From Wolfiporia cocos (taxonomy: Eukaryota; Basidiomycota; Agaricomycetes; Polyporales; Phaeolaceae), in contig JACCLO010000006.1 of the NCBI GenBank assembly GCA_029448655.1, positions 1-64,000 of the forward strand: DNA of 64,000 nucleotides, read 5' to 3'. A model generated the notes under the pieces. That model did no database searches. It was not told where the DNA came from and worked only from the letters and a program-made list of their open reading frames with translations. The position numbers and the translations under genes were made by a program. Of the stretch, positions 10,326-20,295 are shown in pieces. Each line of letters begins with the position of its first letter. The stretch's first letter is position 1.

Positions 10326-11022
10326 TGACACAGATCAACTGTGGGACTCACACTATAAGCCTTGAGGCGACTTGAAGAGTTGCTGAGGCTTGGTGAGGGA
10401 GCTGATAAGCACAAGGAAGTATGTGTTTACTCGATGCGATAGCAAAGAACAAATCTAAGGCTTATCCGCTGAGATAGCCCTACTTATATACATGCTTTGT
10501 TTGGTTACCAGTAAGGGAGCCAAACATGAAGGTGGTCTGTGCGCAGACATAACTAATATGGTTAAGTCGTAAACTACAGTAGACCATGTGCGCCGGTAAT
10601 GGCCGCACCAGTAAGAGCGTTTGTTTGGACCGTAGGTCCATGTTGTGGAAGTGGCTGTAGCTACGTTAGTAAGCCATGCATGTGATTCTTATATACTGGT
10701 ATTGGGATATGAGTAACCGTAAGGTCACCGGCATGTGATAACAAGCGGGCCGCTTATCCAATTGTACTGACATAGCCCGGTATTGGGGTATGAGTAAGGC
10801 GCGTGACACCGGAGGTTAGTCCGCTGAGTCATTGACGCGTACGAGCGTGTTATGTATGTGTTGTTATGACAGGTGGACGTATACCGCGTTGTGTACGTGT
10901 TGTTTGGTTGCGTGTACGTGTAGATGGGCGCTTAGCAGCGTAAATGTCTACAAGGTCGTAGAAATACCAGATAAATATGTAAAAATACGGGAAAAATAGT
11001 GGCATGTCCCAAATCTGTGACA
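10326..11022 (-). repeat. A1 3' LTR
   Basis: 697 bp, TGACACAGATCAAC..AAATCTGTGACA on the plus strand. It is followed by the reversed purine-rich primer tract at 11023-11039 (TTACCCCCTCTTCAGG). Confidence 0.92.
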
Positions 11023-11061
11023 TTACCCCCTCTTCAGGTTTCATTGTCCCTAATGGAACGA

Positions 11062-14000
11062 TTACTTTCCTGTGGAGCCGAATCCACCAGTACCACGCTC
11101 GGATTTAATCTTTTCAAAGTAAGATTTTCCGTGTAGCGTAATGTGCGGGTCCTTAGCAACTTCGCAGATAAGCTGGGCAATCTTATCTCCGGCTCGGATA
11201 TCGATAGATATGTCCGAGTGGTTCCGAAGAATGATGATTACTTTGCCTTGATAGTCATGGTCAATAACGCCACCCATTACGTCTATGCCTTTTCGGGCAA
11301 GACTAGAGCGGGGAGCGATGCGTCCATAAGTGCCGAAAGGTACCTGGATTTTCAGTTTGGTGTTGTATTCTGTCTGCCCGTGGGCTGGCAGAACATCGCC
11401 TGTTGCAGTGTACAGGTCAAATCCAACCGAGTCCTTGGTTCCTTTTTCCGGTATTCGGCCGCCTTCACCGACTACAATTTTCATGTCCGCGTTTTGGTCA
11501 ATGTCGGCAGACATCCATCCCCCATTGGGGTGTCTAACCATGCGCTGCTTAGGATCTTTCGCAAATTCCTCGCAATACTGCGGCCAGTCGTCTGGCCATG
11601 TGCATTCATCGGCTTCCCAGTCGTCGCTGTCAGGGTCGAAGACGTGGACTGCTTCTTTCCTTCTAGCTGATCGCCTGAGGGGAACATCCTGCATTGGAAT
11701 GGCGTGTGAAGCCTTGTATTCCTGCAGAATGTCATATGCCGTGTCGAGATCGGCTTCGCGTACCCAGGAGTCGTCATTGATACCGAATCCTTTCCATCGG
11801 ATTCTGTATTCAACTCTCCCTGCGCGGAGACGATGATCCAAGATCTTCTCAACTTCCCATAATTCCTCGCCGTCGACCATTTCTGGTTGAGGCTCTGGTT
11901 TTTTCTGATGCACCGGGTCTTTGTACATGACCAACTTGGAAGCGTGAAATACTGGGTGATAGGCCCTGTATTGCTCGTCCATATATACCCTAAAGGTGAC
12001 CGGCGATAATTGTTCAATTATCTTAAATGGTCCCAAATAGCGTGGACTAAGACTTCTTTCGGAGTCTTGCCAGCTACGGGCGTCAACGAGAACTTTGTCG
12101 CCGACTTTAAATGGTACCGAGCGCTTGTGTTGATCGTAGTACCAAGACCAGCGTTCAGCAGCCAATTTCATTGCTGCCTTAGCTTGTTCTTGTGCTGACC
12201 ATCTTTCGTAAGCAATGACAAATAGGTCCGTGTATGGTGTTGGACGTAAATTCGCAGGTCCTGCATTAGGGTGCCTTCCTAGTTCGACAAAGAATGGGCT
12301 ATTCTTTGTTGTCTCACTAGCCGCGTTGTTATACGCGAATTCAGCCGTAGGGAGAAACCATGACCAATTATCCTTCTGAATAACATCGATGTAACATCTA
12401 AGATATTGTTCCAGGATCTGGTTAACTCTCTCCGTCTGGCCATCCGCTTGCGGGTGATAGGCGGTTGTCATTGACCGTTGGATTCCCAATTGCTCACACC
12501 ATCCCTTGAATAAGGCGGCTGCGAATTGCGGGCCTCTATCCGAAATGATTTGTTTCGGAAGTCCGTGGTTCGGGTAAATCCGAAGGTACAGGAGGTTCGC
12601 TAATTCTTTTGCCGTTATTCCGTCTGACGTGGGAATGAAATGTGCCCGCTTGGTAAGCCGGTCCACTGTTACCATGATAGCATTGAATTGTTTCAATTCG
12701 CCGCTGGGCGGTAGGTGGACGATAAGGTCAATTGTGACAGTGTCCCATGGCGCTTCCGGTACTGGGAGCGGTTGCAGGGGTCCATACGGGGTCTGGTTGT
12801 GGTTCTTCATGCGTTGGCATGTGTCACAACCTTCCATGTATCGCTTTACCATCGTGGTCATTCCAGGCCACCAGTAATTACGCGATAGAAGCTCATAGGT
12901 CTTCCATCGTCCGAAGTGACCGGCTGTTACATGGTCATGATGTAACTCCAGAATCTTCGTTCGCAATTCCTTAGGCTCTTTTGGAACGTACACTTTTCCT
13001 CGTCTGAGGAGTAATCCGGCCTCCATGTTCCATTCCTGGAGATCTTTACCGAATTCCTTGGGACCACTTTTTAGTAGTTCCTGGTAATCTTTGGTAATCT
13101 GATCGTCCATGAGGGCTTGTCGGATTTGTCGGAGGAGGTCCTCGTCGCCTGATTGTATCTCCTTCTGTGACGCTTCTAGCGCCCTAACCGTAAAGTATTC
13201 CGGTTTCAGCAAAATTTGATCGCGATTGTCGAGTTCCACCCCCTCTTCATGGTCTGGCCTCTGTGACAGAGGGTCAGCCGTGAGCATTGTTTTACCGGGT
13301 TTGTGGCACATGGTGAAGTTGAACCTTGTCAGGTAAAGACTCCAACGTGCCTGTCTCCAGGTTAGCCGTTGTGCCGATTTGAAATATGTCAGGTTGAGAT
13401 GATCCGACCATACTTCGAATTTGTGTGGATGTCCTTCGAGGTAATGTCTCCATTCCTCTAGAGCGCGGATGATTGCGAGCAACTCCTTATCGTAAATCTC
13501 TGATAGAGATTTCGAGTAAAAGGCTACCGGGTGCCATAGCTTATCTTCCGAAGAGTATTGTGATAGCACTGCACCAGTTGCGTAATCTGAAGAATCCGCT
13601 TCCACGCGGAACGGGGACTCCTGATCTGGGATCCGGAGTATTGGAGCCGATGTGAAAGCTTCCTTGAGAGTTTGGAAGGCTTCCGCTTGTTCGGGTCCCC
13701 AGTTCCATTGCGTGTTTTTCTTGGACAGTTCGGTTAACGGCTTAACCACTTTGGAGAAGTCTTTAATGAACCGCCGGTAGTAGTTGGCGAAGCCAACAAA
13801 GGCCTGGACGTCCTTCACCTTGGCAGGTGTAGGCCAGTCTATGACACCGGCTACCTTCTTAGGGTCCATTTCGACTTTTCCTTTGGAAATGATCATTCCC
13901 AGGTACTCAATACTGCTTTGTTCGAAGAAGCACTTTTCAGGCTTCGCGAACAAGTCGTTGTCTTGCAAGATTTGTAATACTTGCCTGACGATACGACGGT

Positions 14001-15588
14001 GTTCCAACAGGTCGTTTCCGAACACAAGGATGTCGTCTAGGTAGACAATGACCTTTCCTTCTCTGATAAGGTCACCTAGAATATCGTTCATCATGTGCTG
14101 GAACGTGCTGGGTGCATTACAAAAGCCGAAGTACATGACTACAGCTTCGTAAAGGCCGTTAGGCGTAATGAATGCGGTCTTCCATTCATCTCCCTCCTTG
14201 ATTCTTACGTTGTTGTAACCCCAACGCAAGTCGAGCTTCGTAAATATCGAAGCCTGGCTAAGCTTATCGATAAGCTCGTCTATGCGTGGGAGAGGGTACC
14301 TGTTTTTAATGGTCAAGTCGTTTACTTTCCGGTAATCGACTACCATTCGGACTCCGCCGTCTTTTTTAGGGACGAAGAAGACCGGGCTCGCGATCGGGGA
14401 TTTCGAGTGTCGGATGTAGCCCTTCCGTAACTCTTCCTGAATCCACTGATCTAGCGAGTTCGCTTCCTGAGGAGACATCTTGTATGCCTTACTCGGGGGC
14501 GGTAGTACCGCGTCATCGGGGAAGTCGATGGCGTGGTCATATGGTTTCCGTTCGGGCATCCTTTCGGACGCGCGTTGAGAAAATACCGTGGGACCAAACT
14601 CCTGGTATTCCTCCGGAACCAAGGATTTCCATTTCTGGAGATCCGCATCTGTCAGGAATTCATCGTCCGACTTCTCCGTTATCGACTGAATGGCGTCGAT
14701 AAGGAGTTCCGTTCCTTCGTCAAGGGTGTTCACCCAAGTGACAAAGGGATTCTCAGGCTCCTCTAAGCCGAGAAAATCTATTGGAAAGTCGTTGATGATC
14801 TGATAGATGTTGCGGGGTTCAATTTCATCTTCTTCCTCAGAAATCGAAACCCGTTTGCCATGTTTGCATTTTTCCGTACACCGATATGTGAAGGTTCCTT
14901 CCGGCCAATTGAAGTCCGGGTTGTGTTTCAGGAACCAGTCATATCCGAGGATCACATCCGCATTCTGTACGTCCATTACGTACAAGAATTCGGTGGACTT
15001 GTGTTCCTCGTGCACCATATAAGCTTTTACTGCCATATTGATATTACCGGCGGTATTAGAGGTACCGTCGGCGTTGCGAATCTCGAGAGGTGAAGGTAGT
15101 TTCTGAGTGACTAACTTCTCCTCATGGACGAGTTTCTTATCAATGACGCTTATTGATGCACCGGTGTCGATTAATGCCATGGCGTTAACTTTCTTTCCGT
15201 ATACCCACAATTCTACTTCGATGGAAAATGATTTATTGTCGTCTCGAGAATCATTTCCGTGTACATTATACAAAGTAAAAAATTTCAGTGCGGTGGGGTC
15301 AGGATGAAAGTATTGTACAGGAGGGGCACGTGTAGCTAGTGTCCTTGTCCTCCGGGCAAAGTCCGTTGCCGAGTTACTGAATATTCCGAGATGGGATACC
15401 GAGTGACGTACGACCGCCTTATCTTCCCACAAGATAAGGGGTCTCTGTGAAGCCTTTTCGTAGAGGTGCGCTTCTTCGGGGCGCTGTACACTCCCAGCCG
15501 CTGCGGGGCTGGTGTGTTCTTCACAGAACGTCTTCGAGACGTGTGGTTGGGGCGAGGGGAACCGAGATGGTCCCGACTGTGGCGACAT
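11062..15588 (-). CDS. pol: A1 pol: PR-RT-RNase H-IN-chromodomain-dUTPase
   Basis: A 1508-codon polyprotein. Domains in order: aspartic protease (IDTGAS), reverse transcriptase (VYLDDILVFG), RNase H, integrase (HHCC finger, D..D35E core with SDRGPQF and GQTERVNQ), chromodomain (WEVEKILDH..RWKGFG) and a C-terminal trimeric dUTPase (SVGFDLYTA, PRSSLARKG, GVIDHDYQG, GDKIAQLICE, GFGSTGK). It overlaps the 3' end of gag by 68 nt in another frame. Compared with A2 it lacks six residues in the RNase H region, between KSLS and EIYDKE, and has Lys for Glu in dUTPase motif III (DYQGKV). Trp replaces Arg in TWRQARW. The frame is open, but these changes may impair RNase H or dUTPase activity. The first ATG in the open frame was taken as start; translation probably depends on coupling to gag. 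Confidence 0.9.
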   Translation of the reverse strand: MSPQSGPSRFPSPQPHVSKTFCEEHTSPAAAGSVQRPEEAHLYEKASQRPLILWEDKAVVRHSVSHLGIFSNSATDFARRTRTLATRAPPVQYFHPDPTALKFFTLYNVHGNDSRDDNKSFSIEVELWVYGKKVNAMALIDTGASISVIDKKLVHEEKLVTQKLPSPLEIRNADGTSNTAGNINMAVKAYMVHEEHKSTEFLYVMDVQNADVILGYDWFLKHNPDFNWPEGTFTYRCTEKCKHGKRVSISEEEDEIEPRNIYQIINDFPIDFLGLEEPENPFVTWVNTLDEGTELLIDAIQSITEKSDDEFLTDADLQKWKSLVPEEYQEFGPTVFSQRASERMPERKPYDHAIDFPDDAVLPPPSKAYKMSPQEANSLDQWIQEELRKGYIRHSKSPIASPVFFVPKKDGGVRMVVDYRKVNDLTIKNRYPLPRIDELIDKLSQASIFTKLDLRWGYNNVRIKEGDEWKTAFITPNGLYEAVVMYFGFCNAPSTFQHMMNDILGDLIREGKVIVYLDDILVFGNDLLEHRRIVRQVLQILQDNDLFAKPEKCFFEQSSIEYLGMIISKGKVEMDPKKVAGVIDWPTPAKVKDVQAFVGFANYYRRFIKDFSKVVKPLTELSKKNTQWNWGPEQAEAFQTLKEAFTSAPILRIPDQESPFRVEADSSDYATGAVLSQYSSEDKLWHPVAFYSKSLSEIYDKELLAIIRALEEWRHYLEGHPHKFEVWSDHLNLTYFKSAQRLTWRQARWSLYLTRFNFTMCHKPGKTMLTADPLSQRPDHEEGVELDNRDQILLKPEYFTVRALEASQKEIQSGDEDLLRQIRQALMDDQITKDYQELLKSGPKEFGKDLQEWNMEAGLLLRRGKVYVPKEPKELRTKILELHHDHVTAGHFGRWKTYELLSRNYWWPGMTTMVKRYMEGCDTCQRMKNHNQTPYGPLQPLPVPEAPWDTVTIDLIVHLPPSGELKQFNAIMVTVDRLTKRAHFIPTSDGITAKELANLLYLRIYPNHGLPKQIISDRGPQFAAALFKGWCEQLGIQRSMTTAYHPQADGQTERVNQILEQYLRCYIDVIQKDNWSWFLPTAEFAYNNAASETTKNSPFFVELGRHPNAGPANLRPTPYTDLFVIAYERWSAQEQAKAAMKLAAERWSWYYDQHKRSVPFKVGDKVLVDARSWQDSERSLSPRYLGPFKIIEQLSPVTFRVYMDEQYRAYHPVFHASKLVMYKDPVHQKKPEPQPEMVDGEELWEVEKILDHRLRAGRVEYRIRWKGFGINDDSWVREADLDTAYDILQEYKASHAIPMQDVPLRRSARRKEAVHVFDPDSDDWEADECTWPDDWPQYCEEFAKDPKQRMVRHPNGGWMSADIDQNADMKIVVGEGGRIPEKGTKDSVGFDLYTATGDVLPAHGQTEYNTKLKIQVPFGTYGRIAPRSSLARKGIDVMGGVIDHDYQGKVIIILRNHSDISIDIRAGDKIAQLICEVAKDPHITLHGKSYFEKIKSERGTGGFGSTGK

Positions 15589-17512
15589 TGGTGGCGGGGG
15601 CCGAGGGTCCTGCTGAGCTTGAGTCAGCCGTCACTTCTTCCCAGATCGTTCGGGCACGATACGTCTTGCCATCCGCGGGGGGCGCCGAGTACGGCTTCTT
15701 GCCAGAAGCCTGTCCCTTTCCACTACCCGAAGGAGCAGCCGTGGTCTTTCCAGACGCGGCAGCTGCATCCTTCGCCCTTTGTTGTTCGGCCCGCTGAGCA
15801 GCAGGCACGAACGTTCCCGCCGCCTTGTCCGCGGCAAGCTTAGGACACTTGTTGAAATAGTGTCCCGTCTGCTTGCAGTAAGTGCAGACGGCGTTGGTGG
15901 TGTCGGCGGGGGCTTTGGCGGGCGCCTTTCCCTTGTCCTTTTTCTTCTCCGACTTCTTCGCAGAAGCGGAGGACGTCTCCTTCTTTTCGGCAGGTGCCAA
16001 GTCCTTCTTGCCGGCCTTCTCGAAGATCGAGCCCTTGATCTTGTCTGGATATGACGTTTGGTACATTTCCAGGGCGAAGTCGATGAGGGGCTCGATGTCG
16101 GTTGGGGCCTTGAAGAATGGGGTCTTACCGAGGACGTTCAAGGTGTCCTTGACCTTTTCGGGGAGAGTCTCGGTGAATTCCCACACCAGAGTCTCGTTGG
16201 CGGTTTCGGAGAGTCGGCCGAGGGTGCGGAACCGTTCGCAGTAATTGAAATAGTTCGATTCTGCCAGTTCCTTGCCCTTCGTGCCGTAGTAGCCGCGAAT
16301 TTCCTTCTTGGCTATCTCCTTATCCGTCATCTTCCCATATTGCACCATGACTGACTTGGTGAAGTCCTCCCAGGTGCCGAGAGGTTCACCGTTTCCTGCC
16401 TTCTTGATGAGAGGCGAGAAAAATTTGTATGCGTCCCCTGTGACGCGGAAGAGGGCCGTGGTGATACGGTCATGGTCATCGTAGACCCTGAGCGTACCGA
16501 AGTACAGGCCCATCTTCTCCACCCATTCCTGCGCAGTCACCTTTCCAGATGACCCAGAGAATTCGGGGGGAGGGGGGATTTTCAGGTTTTGAGGCAGACC
16601 TGGAATCTGCGGGGCGACGGCTGCTGCAGCAGTAGCTGCAGCTTGTGCGGCGGCAGCGGCCTCGGCTGCTCTGGCTTGAGCATGACCGGGGGCCGGTGCC
16701 GGGTCTTCCGGGGGCGTGCGGACACCGGGAGGGTTGGGAACGGAGGGATTCTTGCGAATCCTCCGGAGTTCCTCGTCGACCTTCTCCATGCGTTCGGCAA
16801 ATGCATCCTCGAGGTCGTCCAGCCGGGACCGGTAATCCTTCCGGAGCTGCTTCTCCATTTCGGAGAGCTTGGCGGTGTACTCCTGTCGGAGTTCCTTGCC
16901 GAGGTCCACCATGGTGGACAATACCTCGTTCCGGACCGAATTGACCGCTTCGTGTAGCTCGTCTTGGGCCTTCTGTTCGATTGCCCTGGATTGCCCAGCC
17001 AGGGAATCGATTCGTTCATGGATACGCTCCAGGCGGGCGTGCACCATTCGACCTAGGGTGTCGGTGGTGTCATGGCTTATGGCCGCACTTCGTTGTACGG
17101 CAGCATCGAGAATTGCCCCATGTAGGGACCCATCCACCTTGTGTTGTTCCTCATCCGGGAGGTACGACTTTAGGTTGTTTTCGACCGCCACGTTGGTCAT
17201 CCGCATTGGCCCCGAAAACTCTCTTTCCAGAGTAGTTACGGGTCCGATTGGACGCGTGTGTCGAGCCGGGGGGTACCCGGCGATGGGGGTTCCTGGGCGT
17301 GTGCCCATGGGGTTAGTCGGAGAGTCCCTTTGTGGGGGGGCATACTCCGGCATTTCTTCTTCCTCTTCCTCTTCCTCTTCCTCGCTGAGGTGTTCTAGTG
17401 TCACCAGCTGCTGGGTTCCCGAGGGACCAGCTTCCGGGGTCACCGGGCCTTCTGAGCGGAGGCGCATCTTGCGGGGAGCGAGGGGGGTGCTGACGGAGGA
17501 GGTGGAAGACAT
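15521..17512 (-). CDS. gag: A1 gag: capsid/nucleocapsid protein
   Basis: 663 codons. An acidic Glu-rich N-terminus is followed by a long charged helical or coiled-coil segment, an Ala-rich stretch and a Ty3/gypsy-type capsid core (PPPPEFSGSSGKV..EWVEKMGLYF). A Lys-rich linker, one CCHC zinc knuckle (CTYCKQTGHYFNKC) and a Pro/Ser/Ala tail complete it. Gag should form the virus-like particle and bind element RNA through the knuckle. It lies about 150 nt downstream of ORF1, and its 3' end overlaps pol. It is very similar to A2 gag, with small differences in the N-terminal region. Confidence 0.9.
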   Translation of the reverse strand: MSSTSSVSTPLAPRKMRLRSEGPVTPEAGPSGTQQLVTLEHLSEEEEEEEEEEMPEYAPPQRDSPTNPMGTRPGTPIAGYPPARHTRPIGPVTTLEREFSGPMRMTNVAVENNLKSYLPDEEQHKVDGSLHGAILDAAVQRSAAISHDTTDTLGRMVHARLERIHERIDSLAGQSRAIEQKAQDELHEAVNSVRNEVLSTMVDLGKELRQEYTAKLSEMEKQLRKDYRSRLDDLEDAFAERMEKVDEELRRIRKNPSVPNPPGVRTPPEDPAPAPGHAQARAAEAAAAAQAAATAAAAVAPQIPGLPQNLKIPPPPEFSGSSGKVTAQEWVEKMGLYFGTLRVYDDHDRITTALFRVTGDAYKFFSPLIKKAGNGEPLGTWEDFTKSVMVQYGKMTDKEIAKKEIRGYYGTKGKELAESNYFNYCERFRTLGRLSETANETLVWEFTETLPEKVKDTLNVLGKTPFFKAPTDIEPLIDFALEMYQTSYPDKIKGSIFEKAGKKDLAPAEKKETSSASAKKSEKKKDKGKAPAKAPADTTNAVCTYCKQTGHYFNKCPKLAADKAAGTFVPAAQRAEQQRAKDAAAASGKTTAAPSGSGKGQASGKKPYSAPPADGKTYRARTIWEEVTADSSSAGPSAPATNVATVGTISVPLAPTTRLEDVL

Positions 17513-17662
17513 TTTTTGTGAATTCTGTTTGTGACGAATGTTAGTTTCCGGTTACTCATTGTCTTAGATTCTTTAAGAAGGGATTGGGTTTTGAAAGCTG
17601 CAACTTTCGTTATAGATCACACTCGCACTCTATTTCAGAGTTAAAAGATGATAGTATTGCTA

Positions 17663-18562
17663 CTACACAATCGCGAGTATATCCTCTTCTACCGTAGTAG
17701 TCGAGGGCCCTGCCACCTTGTCAGGTGGTGTTACACCGAAGGCAAAAGTAATTTGTAGCGCTACGCATTCTGCTACGATACGAGCTAAGTCCGTACGCCA
17801 ATCCAAAAAGGAAATATTGCCGAGCTGTTTGCAATACTTTTTCATAATTCTCCAGTCTCTATTGGTGATCCTCCCTCGTCTCGCTCTATCCTTTACGTTA
17901 TCCACCAAGTCCTCCAATTCTACTACCATAGTATGGAAACGCATGTCGTTTTCCATATGGAAGCCTGGGTAATTAGGGGGGTGGTTGGCGAGAGGAGTGA
18001 GACGAGTGAGAGTGCCTTCTAGCATGGGAATAACTTGATCGCATGCTTGGAGGGGTTTCTTCTTCCCGAAGACGAGGGAAGGGTCGAGAATCTTGTGATT
18101 GGCCGGAACAGAAGGTCTGGCCGCCGGGCTGGAGAGACGGAGGGCCAGTGAAGAAGCTGCTTGCTTGGCTTCCTTGGCGGCTTGCTTGGCGGCGATTCGC
18201 TTATTCAGCTTATCGCGGGCGAGCTTGAGCTTGTTGAGTTCGCGGAGTTCGATAAGGTTCTCCATGGCGGTAATGGAAGCGGCTAGCTTCTCTTCCTCTG
18301 TCCAGATGCGCTTGGCGAGCGGAACTGGCTTGGGAGGTCGAGGAGCGGGTTTCCCAGCCTCAGCGATGTGCTTTGGCATGTGGACGGGAATCTCCCAAAG
18401 ATGGAGCTTCCCGGTGTAGTCTTCCTTTACAGGAAGAGTGTACGTGACGTCCTCTGCCCGAGGAATGTCGGCGGTGTCGATGCGGCTGAGAAGGGACCGC
18501 TTCGCCGGCTTAACGTAGGGGGCAGTAGAGGAGCCACGGGTGCGACGGGTAACGCGGGGCAT
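17663..18562 (-). CDS. A1 ORF1: conserved upstream protein of unknown function
   Basis: A 300-codon ORF between leader and gag, where gypsy elements normally carry no gene. It has a basic N-terminus (MPRVTRRTRGSS), a Pro-rich part, a Lys/Ala/Leu helical segment (LNKLKLARDKLNKRIAAKQ) likely to form a coiled coil, and a C-terminal part with ELEDLVDNVKDRARRG and DWRIMKKY. It is nearly identical to A2 ORF1 and resembles family B ORF1 in the helical and C-terminal parts. The start is set at the MPRV codon shared with A2. In A1 an in-frame ATG 24 nt upstream (18586) would add eight residues. No known domain recognised; RNA binding or particle assembly would be guesses. Confidence 0.8.
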   Translation of the reverse strand: MPRVTRRTRGSSTAPYVKPAKRSLLSRIDTADIPRAEDVTYTLPVKEDYTGKLHLWEIPVHMPKHIAEAGKPAPRPPKPVPLAKRIWTEEEKLAASITAMENLIELRELNKLKLARDKLNKRIAAKQAAKEAKQAASSLALRLSSPAARPSVPANHKILDPSLVFGKKKPLQACDQVIPMLEGTLTRLTPLANHPPNYPGFHMENDMRFHTMVVELEDLVDNVKDRARRGRITNRDWRIMKKYCKQLGNISFLDWRTDLARIVAECVALQITFAFGVTPPDKVAGPSTTTVEEDILAIV

Positions 18563-19596
18563 GATTCTAAAAAGTGCAGCCTTCATGAGAAACGAAGTTT
18601 CCCAGTGATACGTCCAAGAAGGGGTTATGTAAGGTAGGGTAGTGGACTCCTTTTCAGGAGCAAAGAAGGTGTACTACGGGGCATAATTACTCTTGTGTTG
18701 CGCGCAAACCCTGTGCCGAGACGGCGCGGATATTCGCATGACCCTAACGGTCAGAGGCGCCGACTCCAGGGGTAGAGTTGCTGACTGCCAGGCCGGTTCC
18801 TGGGTCAGATGATTGGGAATCGGATACACGACACCACCCCGGAGGGACGATGCCGGAAAGTGGCTGGGATTTTACATCCCTTAGCCTGTCCATGCTTCAA
18901 CAATGAGGTTGCCGTCTGTAGCCACATGGGTGTCACATCAGGGCTAAAAAACCACTGTCGATCTAAGATCGCGAGACAGCAGCGCTCCACATCCCGAAGG
19001 AGTGGGCCACGCGCTTCTCTTCCAATGGGGCCCCAAATCCGTTTGACCCATGCTCGCACGCCGAGCTGCCCGGAGGACTTATGCTATTGGCTACCGCGAG
19101 TGACCTATGGCAGGGTGATTTTTTACGTCACCCCCCTCACTGCTTTTCCCATAACGGGTTCAAAGCAGGTCCCTTACGCCTGGGAGGCGGCTTTGGAAAA
19201 TTCCCATGCCATCATAGTGATGACCCTGTGGATAGTGATGGGGCGCTGAACAACGCTTGCCATGACAGGGGGTTGGGCGCACACAGGCAGACCGTCCCCT
19301 TTTTTCCACAGGCGGGTCTTAACCGCGCATAGTCCAAGCTTGTCAGCGAGGACCATGTCTCCTTGACCCTGGAGTCCGGGTTAGGTAGGCCTCCTGCCTA
19401 AAAAGGCGGTGTGACTTCCCTGGTTGCCAATCCTCTGCCGAGGATGGCGATGTATCCCCCAGATCTCAACTATCACCCCAATCGCCTTGTCAGGCAGAAA
19501 GGGATGTGCGCAGCAACGAGCAAAATACCCCTGTAGGATAGAAACCCAGGCCCAAGCGCAAGCGCAAGGGCGGGGGTAGGGGGAGATTTGTTCTTA
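18563..19596 (-). promoter_or_regulatory. A1 leader with self-priming PBS
   Basis: A 1-kb GC-rich untranslated leader. The primer site is 19584-19594 (AGATTTGTTCT on the plus strand), 2 nt inside the LTR. It is exactly complementary to the predicted 5' end of the transcript. A CCTGAAAAGG hairpin lies at 18649-18658. About 800 nt of this leader (18776-19596) are conserved in the C element (58023-58889). Confidence 0.75.
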
Positions 19597-20295
19597 TGAC
19601 ACAAACTAGTTGTGGGACTCACTCTATAACCTTGTTAAGCGACTTGAAGTAGTTGCTGGAGGTTGGTGAGGATACTAGTAGGCGCAAGCAGAGATGATAT
19701 GTGACTGTGCGAATGCAGAGAACAAATCTAAGGCTTATCCGCAGTGATAGCCCTACTTATATACATGCATTGTTTGGTTACCAGTAAGGGAGCCAAACAT
19801 GAAGACGGTCTGTGCGCAGACATAACTAATACAGCTAAGTCGTAAACTACAATAGACCATGTGCGCCGGTAATGGCCGCACCAGTAAGATCGTTTGTTTG
19901 GACCGTAGGTCCATGTTGTGGAAGTGGCTGTAGCTACGTTAGTAAGCCATGCATGTGATTCTTATATACCGATATCGGGATATGAGTAATACTAAGGGCA
20001 TTGGCATGTGATAACGAGCGGGCCGCTTATCCAATTGTAGTGACATAGCCCGATAACGGGATATGAGTACAGCGCGTGACACCGGAGGTTAGTCCGCTGA
20101 GTCATTGACGCGTACAAACGTGTTATGTACGTGTTGTTATGACAGGTGGACGTATACCGCGTTGTGTACGTGTTGTTTGGTTGCGTGTACGTGTAGACGG
20201 GCGCTTAGCAGCGTAATTGTCTACAAGGTCGTAGAAATACCAGATAAATAGGTAAAAATACGGGAAAAATAGTGGCATGTCCCAAATCTGTGACA
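19597..20295 (-). repeat. A1 5' LTR
   Basis: 699 bp in minus orientation, TGACACAAACTAG..AAATCTGTGACA on the plus strand. It carries the TATATAAG promoter box and the self-priming box AGAACAAATCT near 19730 as seen on the plus strand. Confidence 0.92.

Larger units (their letters stand above)
10326..20295 (-). mobile_element. Family A LTR retrotransposon A1 (chromovirus with dUTPase), minus strand
   Basis: A 9.97-kb element in the order (minus strand) 5' LTR 19597-20295, primer site, leader, ORF1, gag, pol, purine tract and 3' LTR 10326-11022. All three ORFs are open. The two LTRs (699 and 697 bp) are clearly diverged, most of all in about 110 bp at the U5 side. The flanks (TTCGG left, CTGGT right) do not match. 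The left neighbour is family B pol and the right neighbour is element E pol. It is therefore probably a recombinant of two insertions rather than one simple insertion. Confidence 0.9.

Noticed and set aside
11062..15588. A1 as a simple insertion with TSD into B1
   Set aside because: The left flank TTCGG has no partner on the right, where element E begins. The LTRs are too different for one simple insertion.
18809..19249. 146-codon frame antisense to the A1 leader (repeated at 26501-26941)
   Set aside because: Lies in the untranslated leader, on the strand opposite to the element, and no start context or protein-like features are seen. Its conservation is explained by the leader itself.
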